Shown in pieces: positions 5,525 through 10,657 of a DNA stretch of 10,657 bases. This DNA is from Baffinella frigidus. Its lineage: Eukaryota; Cryptophyceae; Cryptomonadales; Baffinellaceae. The notes beneath the pieces are model-generated. The model had not been told where the DNA came from. It worked only from the letters and a program-made list of their open reading frames with translations, and searched no databases. The position numbers were made by a program, and so were the translations under genes. Numbering within the stretch: the first letter of the stretch is position 1; each line of letters opens with the position of its first letter. The stretch spans positions 37,161 through 47,817 of the forward strand of contig MU646327.1 in assembly GCA_026770585.1 (NCBI GenBank), read 5' to 3'.

Positions 5525-5655
5525 AGAAGATTGACTTACGATTAGACAGAAGATTGACTTACGACCAGACATAAGATTGACTTACGACCAGACAACTTAT
5601 GATTATTAAACTTACAACTAGACAACTTCTGATTGAACTTACGACCAGACAACTT
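5525..5655. repeat. 23-base tandem repeat with longer derivative units
   Basis: AGAAGATTGACTTACGANNAGAC at 5525, 5548 and 5571 (period 23), followed by derived units of about 30 and 27 bases built on AACTTATGATT and CTTACNACNAGAC. Adjacent to the acceptor side of exon d. Confidence 0.9.
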
Positions 5656-5965
5656 ATGATTCATCCGGGAATCATCCCTCAACCTTAACCCCTCCACGGG
5701 AGCCCTTTATGTAAAGCCACTCTGTTTGGGTGTCTAGCACATTCGTGGACGAAATGAGCATCACATTACTTCTTCTCCTTCTTCTTCATTACTCCCAGCC
5801 AATAATGAGTGACCAACCTAATGTGAAATACCCAGCGTAAGTGAGAAGATCCACAGTTGATTAGAACAACGTCACTGAAATGGGGAGGACGAAAAACACT
5901 TCACCGATCGTTGCGAGTACTCTCAGCTGGTACAAATTATTTGCACCAATTAGGTACACATAATT
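5656..5965. other. Unique AT-richer island, nothing recognised
   Basis: A pyrimidine tract (CTTCTTCTCCTTCTTCTTCATT, 5768-5790) and a short inverted repeat CAAATTAT/ATAATTTG (about 5934-5968) are present. No coding, RNA or mobile signature was found. Confidence 0.5.
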
Positions 5966-5969
5966 TGGC

Positions 5970-6025
5970 CCTACACCCTAAACCATAAACCCTGAACCCT
6001 AAACCCTGAACCCGAAACCCTAAAC
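5970..6025. repeat. Short CCCTAAA block in the opposite orientation
   Basis: CCCTAAACC, CCCTGAACC and CCCGAAACC units with the C-rich strand on +, while repeats on both sides are G-rich on +. The flip falls at exon c. Confidence 0.93.
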
Positions 6026-6029
6026 AGAC

Positions 6030-6082
6030 CTGCTGATAGGAACGACGGGATGTTCACAGCGCTGCGACGGGGACGCTGCCGC
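6030..6082 (-). CDS. Putative exon c
   Basis: A 53-base island between inverted repeat blocks: acceptor CAAGCAG|, 17 codons plus two bases, donor |GTCTGT. The phase 0 frame encodes AAASPSQRCEHPVVPIS. It fits exon b (phase 0 end) and exon d (supplies the missing base). A second frame is also open and the product is not recognised, so support is from splice signals and phase only. Confidence 0.38.
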
Positions 6083-6085
6083 CTG

Positions 6086-6660
6086 CTTGCGGGTTTCGGG
6101 TTTCAGATTTCGGGTTTCGGGTTTCGGGTTTCGGGTTTCGGGTTTCGGGTTTAGTGGTTCAGTGGTTTAGGGTTATAGTGTTTAGTGTTTAGTGTTTAGT
6201 GTTTAGTGTAGAAGTTTTGGGTTTAGGGTTTCGGGGTTCAGGGTTCAAGGTTTCGGGGTTCAGGGGTTTCGGGGTGCGGGGTTTGGGGTTTGGGGTTTGG
6301 GTTCCGGGTTTCGGGTTTCGGTTTTCGGGTTTCGGGTTTCGGGGTTCGGGTTTCGGGTTTCGGGTTTCGGGCTTCGGGTATCGGGTTTCGGGTTTCGGGT
6401 TTCGGGGTTCGGGGTTCAGGGGTTTCGGGGTTCGGGTTTCGGTGTTCGGGTTCTGGGTTTCGTGTTTCGTGTTTCCTGTGCCGGGTCTCGGGTTTCGCGT
6501 TTCGGTTTTCGGTTTTCGGGTTTCGGGTTTCGGGTCTCGGATCTCGGGTTTCGCGTTTCGGTTTTCGGGTTTCGGGTCTCGGGTCTCGGATCTCGGGTTT
6601 CGGGTTTCGGGTTTCGGGTTTCGGGCTTCGGGTTTCGGGTTTCGGGTTTCGGGGTCAGGG
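6086..6660. repeat. TTTCGGG array with TTTAGTG sub-block
   Basis: Dominated by TTTCGGG with TTCCGGG, TTCGGGG and TCTCGGG variants. Five or so TTTAGTG units occupy 6173-6208. Because the unit is 7 bases, all three plus frames encode the same GFRVSGF-type repeat and are free of stops; these long ORFs are artefacts. Confidence 0.95.
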
Positions 6661-6672
6661 TTCGAGGTACAC

Positions 6673-6762
6673 CGCGAAGGCGTTGATGACCCCGAAAGCC
6701 TCCTCGCAGAAGCGGCCGTACCCCGACGCGCCCTTCGGCGCTGCTGCGGCGGATCCCCCCTC
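6673..6762 (-). CDS. Exon b: conserved-looking segment (GYGRFCEEAFGVINAFA)
   Basis: After the acceptor CCATAG|, the minus strand encodes EGGSAAAAPKGASGYGRF and then CEEAFGVINAFA, with donor |GTGTAC (end 6673) or, one base on, |GTACCT (end 6671). Without splicing it would stop at TGA 6657-6655. Third positions are strongly G/C. The G-x-G-R-F-x-x-E-A-F-G-x-x-N-A pattern weakly resembles the RFIN...N-A region of SET domains, so it may belong to a second SET-like module, but I cannot assign it. It starts in phase 0, matching the end of exon a. Confidence 0.55.
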
Positions 6763-6910
6763 CTATGGGTAACAATACGATGAGGGTCGAGGGTTTAGGG
6801 TGCACAGCCTGTGGGTAGGGCACGGGAGCACTGCAAACCACCAGCAACCCATAGCAGGTTAAACGGGTCGTCTGAAGAAATAAAACTCCGTTATTCGCTC
6901 CATAGGACCC

Positions 6911-6952
6911 TACTGTAGGAAATCCCTAGGCACCTAGGAATTTCCTACGGTA
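6911..6952. repeat. Small foldback, 20-base arms
   Basis: Arms 6911-6930 and 6933-6952 pair with two mismatches around a 2-base loop (CA). GGACCCTACTGTAGGAAATC (6905 on) resembles GGACCCTACGGTAGGCAATC at about 9218, so it is a small relative of the 9058-9273 foldback. Confidence 0.85.
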
Positions 6953-7012
6953 CGGCATAAGGGACCTGTGAATTAGCCACGGGCATGCCGGTTGCGAAAG
7001 ACGGCGCCGATT

Positions 7013-7115
7013 AGGTTTAGGGTTTAGGGTAAGGGGGTCAGGGCTTAGGGTTTAGGGTTCAGGATATTGGGTTCAGGGCGCTGGGCTCAGGGTTTAGGGT
7101 GTAGGTGATAGGGGA
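7013..7115. repeat. Last G-rich telomere-like block
   Basis: TTTAGGG with GGGCTTAGGG and GGCGCTGGGCTCAGGG variants. Right of this, no telomere-like sequence appears until 9494. Confidence 0.9.
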
Positions 7116-7144
7116 TAGAAGGGTCAACCGTAAAGTAGCGCTCC

Positions 7145-7216
7145 CGACAAGCACGGCCTTTATGCAGGATACGGTCCGGTGTCCGCCTATGTTGGGAGCT
7201 CGAAGAACCTAAAGGA
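7145..7216. repeat. Copy A of the AACCTAAAGGACCTAAA family
   Basis: The 42 bases from 7175 (TCCGGTGTCCGCCTATGTTG...) are identical to 8534-8575, 1359 bases away, and the preceding CACGGCCTTT is also shared. In one plus frame the unit reads YVGSSKNLKDLK, which looks leucine-rich-repeat-like but is interrupted by stops in other copies, so it is treated as a repeat. Confidence 0.85.
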
Positions 7217-7316
7217 CCTAAAAGTGGCGCAGTGCCCTAAACGAGGAGCAGGACGAACGCTGCGGGGGAGGTGGCGAGGGCGGGGGGGCTGCAAGGCGTG
7301 CAGGACAGGGGTTGAC

Positions 7317-7399
7317 CTGCGCCTCTATGTTGTAGAAGGCCCAGAAGAGGTTGTTGGCTTCGTCGGACAAAGCCATTTTGTTGAAATGCCAGCCACATT
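7317..7399 (-). CDS. Putative exon a (ALSDEANNLFWAFYNIEAQ)
   Basis: An 83-base island: acceptor CTCACAG|, two bases, then CGWHFNKMALSDEANN and LFWAFYNIEAQ, donor |GTCAAC. It ends in phase 0 and fits exon b. The acidic, aromatic-rich composition looks like folded protein, not repeat. A second frame is open too. The family is not recognised; the first exon upstream is not identified. Confidence 0.42.
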
Positions 7400-7666
7400 C
7401 TGTGAGACTGCGCCGCGCACGCCGCCGATGTTCAAAACATTTAGGAGAGATCAAGTCAGGCTAGCGTCCGACCGAGACTTCAAACAGAGCATGCATGCGC
7501 AAGCAAAGGTTGACCCTGGCTGCACGCAAAGTTGGGCAGACCCTGGCTGAAGGACCTGATGGCTGAAATGCAATCATCCTTGGCACAACGCTCGCGGCGG
7601 AGGGGAGTCCACGCCAAAGTACGAACCGCCCTTCCTCTGATGGTCAATTTTGAGGGTATGGTGTAC

Positions 7667-7744
7667 CTTCTCCCCTGCTGCTGAGCGGCACCCTCCCCCT
7701 TGTTCCTTGCGCTTCTCCTCATCCCACAGGCCCCCCTTCCCCTT
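7667..7744 (-). CDS. Possible exon ending in GEK|GTACAC
   Basis: The minus strand reads GLWDEEKRKEQGGG and then CRSAAGEK before a |GTACAC donor of the type used elsewhere in the model. No convincing acceptor is seen, and its phase does not match exon a. The low-complexity charged sequence could be chance. Confidence 0.22.
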
Positions 7745-7920
7745 CGTTCGCCGGGGTCAGCGCAGGTCCACGCCCCGCCCAGCGATCAGCGGGGTGGTGA
7801 ACGAGGGTGGTGGGTTGCTGGGAAAGTTCGTCCTACCCGGAGAGGGCGGCACTGTGCTACGTGATAGCTTCAGGCGTCCGTTCACAGACTTGGTTCGCCA
7901 AGAACGAAAGAAAAAAACAT
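7745..7920. other. Unassigned region, both strands partly open
   Basis: A pyrimidine-rich tract ends in CATCCCACAG at 7730, an acceptor-like signal on +, and the plus frame at 7796-7900 reads GGGLLGKFVLPGEGG and TVLRDSFRRPFTDLV. The minus strand is open as well. No family recognised; strand undecided. Confidence 0.3.
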
Positions 7921-7938
7921 CCTCTCGTTTGCGAGAGG
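7921..7938. repeat. 7-bp perfect hairpin
   Basis: CCTCTCG and CGAGAGG pair around a TTTG loop, 18 bases left of the MITE-like element. No T run follows. Confidence 0.85.
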
Positions 7939-7956
7939 CTCGGAACCTGACGAGCC

Positions 7957-8340
7957 TTATCCGGGAACAAGTATTTTTCTTTCAGGGGGGGCGTGATCTT
8001 CCGCGGCGAATCCCGAAAATTTGAGACCACGTTTGTGGCACAGAATCGAAAGTTTGTTCACAAATGTGGTTTCAGATTTTCCGGACGCCGGTCGGATCAG
8101 GCCGAACAAAAAATCGGTTTCTCGAAATCTGGGCCCGAGAATCACAATTTCATGATTTTGGGGGTGAAAAGTTCGGCTTGTTTCGATGCGCTTCCGGAAA
8201 ATCTGAAACCACATTTGAGACTTTCGATTCTGTTTCACAAATGTGGTCTCAGATTTTCGGGATTCGCCGCGGAAGATCACGTACCCCCCTAAAACTTAGT
8301 AAAACTCAATTCTGAAAGAAAAATACTTGTTCCCGGATAA
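7957..8340. mobile_element. MITE-like foldback element with 29-base terminal inverted repeats
   Basis: The ends are exact 29-base inverted repeats (7957-7985 and 8312-8340, starting TTATCCGGGAACAAG). The tetranucleotide AGCC flanks both sides (7953-7956 and 8341-8344), a candidate target duplication; alternatively the TA inside each end could be a TA target of a Tc1/mariner-type element. Inside, 7992-8030 pairs with 8243-8281 (39 bases, one mismatch), and the palindrome continues toward the centre, with local repeats of the CAAATGTGGT(T/C)TCAGATTTTC phrase. The right arm has an extra 20-odd-base insert just inside the terminal repeat. No transposase; a non-autonomous element. Short ORFs on both strands inside it are artefacts of the palindrome. 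Confidence 0.9.
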
Positions 8341-8351
8341 AGCCGTCGTTA

Positions 8352-8940
8352 CGCAGGACCTAAAGGAACAGGACCTTCAGCCGACTTGCTGGTCCTGGTG
8401 TGCGTGCGAGAAAGATGCTCTGGATTAACTGAGCGCCCGATGAGGATACCCTTTAGCCGGTTTCTGCCGCGATCCTCTGACAGGGGGGCTTGATGTGATC
8501 CGAAAGAAAACATGGCCTTTCTACAGAACCAGTTCCGGTGTCCGCCTATGTTGGGAGCTCGAAGAACCTAAAGGATCTAAAACATGCTTTTTCCATAGGG
8601 AACCTTGCTTTCTCTGCAGATCTTTTCTACGGAAAGGCGTGTCGTTGGGCTATGTTGGGAGCATTTAAAACCTAAAGGACCTAAAGGCCACCATCATAGC
8701 GGCTGACTTGGGTTCGGTGTGTGTGCGAGTGCGATCCTTTTTTGGATTAGCTCAAGCACCCCAAGAGAACCACCCTGTATCCCCTCTTCACGAGCCTCTG
8801 CACTGGAGAGCTAAACGCGATCCGAAAGCAAAAATGCTTTCTCTGCAGTCCTTTCTACGGAAGGGCGTGTCGTTGGGCTATGTTGGTCGAAATTAAAACC
8901 TCAAGGACCTAACGGACGACCTAAAGGACCTCGATCCGTA
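8352..8940. repeat. Diverged tandem repeats of the AACCTAAAGGACCTAAA family (copies B, C, D)
   Basis: Copy B at about 8498-8580, C at 8607-8688 and D at 8836-8918 share GATCCGAAAG(A/C)AAA, a CTTTCTCTGCAG or CCTTTCTACAG core, CTATGTTGG and the AACCTAAAGGACCTAAA tail. A longer period is also visible: the GCTGACTTG...GTGTGCGAG...GGATTA(A/G)CT segment at about 8379 recurs at about 8701 (about 322 bases apart). The clustering suggests repeated insertion or tandem duplication. No coding function is supported, since the shared frame has stops in C and D. Confidence 0.8.
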
Positions 8941-9057
8941 CCATGACGAGTTACTTTACAAATCTGATTTGAACCAAGAATTCCAGACCCTCTCACTTAA
9001 CCACCCGCACAGCGGGCTACGAAAGGATTTTCGGGCACTAGGTGCCCGAGTTTCCGT

Positions 9058-9273
9058 TACCTTATCCGTAGGAACCCCCCTCTGCCCCTACGGTTTGCCT
9101 ACCGTAGGGTCCTAGGTCTTATCGCTTAGGGGTTATTCAAAAAAACCTTCGAAGACCGCTGTGTTGACAGCGGACTTCGAAGGGATTTCGAATAACCAGA
9201 TTAAGCGATAAGACCTAGGACCCTACGGTAGGCAATCCGTAGGGACTTAGGGGGGGTTCCTACGGATCAGGTA
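9058..9273. mobile_element. 216-base foldback (MITE-like) element
   Basis: Arms of about 105 bases (9058-9162 and 9167-9273) pair almost completely around a GTTG loop, with small mismatches and indels. The outer sequence TTATCCGTAGGAACCCCCC recalls the TTATCC start of the 7957-8340 element. The central CAGCGGACTTCGAAGGGAT is echoed near 4424 and 9010, and the GGACCCTACGGTAGG segment near 6905. No clear target duplication was found and there is no coding capacity. Confidence 0.9.
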
Positions 9274-9490
9274 GAATATGCTATTTAAAAGGGTTCTAAT
9301 CGCAGCGAGTACCTTCGATTAAATACGATTGGGCAACAAACAATTTCTACACCCCTGAATCATTCAGTCACGTCCCAAGATGGATAATTTCAGATTTCAA
9401 AAAAGGCCAGACCCCAAAAAGGTTTTGGGAATTGGAGCCGAACACCTCCGATTTCGTTTGAGAGTGCGCTGTGGGTTTTCAGCAGTGGAA
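9274..9490. other. Unique sequence, nothing recognised
   Basis: AT-richer unique DNA between the foldback and the right-hand repeat. Its last 50 bases (from about 9455) are the first, most diverged copy of the spacer repeated at 9869 and 10329. Confidence 0.6.
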
Positions 9491-9493
9491 AGG

Positions 9494-9756
9494 TCAATGT
9501 CAAACCCTACACCCTACACCCTAAACCCTACACCCTAAACCCTAAATCCTAAACCCTAAACCCTCAAAACTACACCATGGACCCTAAACCCTGAACCCTA
9601 AACCCTGAACCCTGAACCCCAAACTCCAAACCCTAAACCCTACACCCTAAGCCCTAAACCCTAACCCTGAACCCTGAACCATAAACCCTAAGCCCTAAAC
9701 CGTTAACCCTAAACCTTAAACCCGAAACCCTGAACCCTAAACCCTAAACCTAAAGC

Positions 9757-9788
<32 letters not shown>

Positions 9789-9792
9789 ACCC
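9494..9792. repeat. CCCTAAA repeat, block 1
   Basis: Mixed CCCTAAA, CCCTACA, CCCTGAA and, at the end, five CCCTCAA units (9757-9790). The C-rich strand is on +, opposite to the left part of the window. Confidence 0.95.
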
Positions 9793-9940
9793 TAAAAAAA
9801 CTTTAATCCCTACACCCCACACCCCAAATCTTAAACACTAAACCCCCAACCCTAACTGCCCCCCAAAATAGCAGAGATTCCGTGTAAGAGGGAGATGTGG
9901 GTTTTTCCTAATGAAAAAGTCAATGTCAATCCCTACACCC
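9793..9940. repeat. Subtelomeric spacer, copy 2
   Basis: A non-telomeric spacer with TAACTGCCCCCCAAAATAG, GATTCCGTGTAAGAG and AATGAAAAAGTCAATGTCAA. It recurs 458-460 bases to the right at 10251-10400 with high identity, and its right half recurs in diverged form at 9455-9505. Confidence 0.92.
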
Positions 9941-10250
9941 TAACCCTAAACCCTAAACCCTAAACCCTAAACCCTAAACCCTGAACCCAAAACCCTAAAC
10001 CCTAAACCTTGAACCCTAAACCCTAAACCCTGGACCTTGAACTCTAAACCCCAAACCCTAAACCTTATATCCCAAACCCTTCAACGTAATCTCGAAAAGA
10101 AAAAAAACTACACCCTTAACCCCACGCCCTAAACCCCAAACCCTAAACCATAAAGCATAAACCATCAACCCTAGTTTAACCATAAACCATCAACCCTGAA
10201 CCCTAGACCCTAAACCTAAACCCTAAACCCTAAACCCTCAACCCTCCACC
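9941..10250. repeat. CCCTAAA repeat, block 2
   Basis: Degenerate CCCTAAA with a small direct repeat, ACCATAAACCATCAACCCT, around 10146-10198. No coding signal. Confidence 0.94.
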
Positions 10251-10400
10251 CTAAATAAACTTTCATCCCTAGACCCCACCCCCCAAATCTTAATCACTGA
10301 ACCCCCAAACCCTAACTGCCCCCCAAAATAGAACCGATTCCGTGTAAGAGAGGGCTGTGAGTTTTTTGTAATGAAAAAGTCAATGTCAATCCCTACACCC
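10251..10400. repeat. Subtelomeric spacer, copy 3
   Basis: Near copy of 9793-9940, including the ACTTTNATCCCTA start and the GAAAAAGTCAATGTCAATCC end, which leads into the next CCCTAAA block exactly as in copy 2. Confidence 0.92.
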
Positions 10401-10657
10401 TACACCCTAAACCCTAAACCCTAAACCCTGAACCCTGAACCCTAAACCCTAAACCCTAAATTCCAAACCCTAAACCCTATACCTGAAACTCTAAACCCTA
10501 GACCCTAAACCCTAAACCCTAAACCCTAAACTCTAAACCCTAAACCCTAAACCTTAAATCCCAAACCCTAAACCCAAAACCCCAAACCCTAAACCCTCAA
10601 CCCCAAACCCTAAACCCTAAACCCCAAGCCCTAAACCCTCAAACCTAAAACCTAAAC
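10401..10657. repeat. CCCTAAA repeat, block 3, to the window edge
   Basis: Degenerate CCCTAAA with AAACCCCAAACC variants near the end. Polarity is not that of a right-hand chromosome end, which would show TTTAGGG on +. Confidence 0.95.

Larger units (their letters stand above)
260..7399 (-). other. Multi-exon gene model(s): armadillo-like region followed by SET domain, introns made of telomere-like repeat
   Basis: Twelve short islands on the minus strand have protein-like translations and are bounded by AG acceptors and GT donors. Phases agree for a to b, b to e, d to f, and g to l in sequence: a ends in phase 0 and b starts in phase 0; c ends with two codon bases and d supplies the third; j ends with two and k supplies one. 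The f to g join does not agree with the GTAC donor drawn for f, so an exon or another donor is missing there, or two genes are present. Introns run from about 230 to 1030 bases and consist mostly of CCCTAAA-like sequence on the sense strand. The 5' start is not identified and the 3' end appears to lie beyond position 1. Seen: motifs, signals and phases. Inferred: that they are spliced together. Confidence 0.6.

Noticed and set aside
6199-6847. Overlapping plus-strand ORFs of 194, 160 and 129 codons and a 143-codon minus ORF
   Set aside because: All three plus frames give the same GFRVSGF-type repeat because the TTTCGGG unit is 7 bases and stop-free. They are artefacts; the real-looking coding here is exon b on the minus strand.
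7179-7550. 123-codon plus ORF beginning YVGSSKNLKDLK
   Set aside because: It starts inside a dispersed repeat and then runs antisense to exon a; no coherent protein.
7650-8315. Plus and minus ORFs running into the MITE
   Set aside because: Their ends are MITE palindrome sequence, open on both strands by symmetry. The part at 7796-7900 is left as undecided.
8708-8896. 62-codon plus ORF
   Set aside because: Composed of dispersed repeat copy D and flanks; no recognisable motif.
1-10657. True telomere at either edge
   Set aside because: Polarity of the repeats is opposite to that of a chromosome end on both sides, and the repeats are heavily degenerate.

Overview
The window looks like nuclear DNA of a photosynthetic protist or alga. 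The 7-base unit TTTAGGG (plant/alga/dinoflagellate-type telomere repeat) and its variants TTGAGGG, TTCAGGG, TTTGGGG, TTTCGGG and TTTAGTG fill most of positions 1-5330 and 5970-7110, and return as CCCTAAA at 9494-10657. The species cannot be fixed from the sequence; a prasinophyte such as Cymbomonas, or a dinoflagellate, is only a guess. Repeat polarity (G-rich strand on + at the left edge, C-rich strand on + at the right edge) is opposite to that of a real chromosome end, so this is interstitial or subtelomeric DNA, not a terminus.

The main content is easy to miss because no long ORF shows it. Short unique islands in the repeats read on the minus strand as small exons of 36-92 bases. Nearly all have an AG|G acceptor and a GT donor (often GTAC). 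From right to left: a (7399-7317), b (6762-6673), c (6082-6030), d (5515-5452), e (4705-4652), f (3798-3729 or longer), g (3041-2978), h (2690-2607), i (2126-2064), j (1034-958), k (592-526), l (295-260). Exons h-l join in frame into most of a SET (protein lysine methyltransferase-like) domain: FGLHVCDG, GWIAAGEVIGEYVGRV, GNCTRFINDP, ANCVFVEV, PHS, VVAIRDIAP. Exons d-f join in frame into a stretch resembling an armadillo-type repeat. The introns (230 to about 1030 bases) are largely degenerate telomere repeat. Whether a-l form one gene or two is open. The last SET motif (ELxxDY) is not in the window and would lie left of position 1.

Several exons have degenerate echoes in neighbouring introns: exon j twice (1171-1128, 1426-1376), exon e twice (4790-4757, 4345-4312), exon g twice (2903-2876, 2772-2739), and the tail of exon f's reading frame once (3451-3385, with a stop). 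This suggests repeated local duplication of exon-plus-repeat segments.

The right third (7110-9500) is rich in mobile and foldback DNA: a 384-base palindromic MITE-like element (7957-8340) with 29-base terminal inverted repeats and a possible AGCC target duplication; a 216-base foldback (9058-9273) with a small relative at 6911-6952; and four dispersed copies of a unit ending in AACCTAAAGGACCTAAA. The right end (9455-10657) is three subtelomeric blocks of about 430-460 bases made of CCCTAAA repeat separated by a conserved spacer. All calls were made by eye; no search or transcript data were available.
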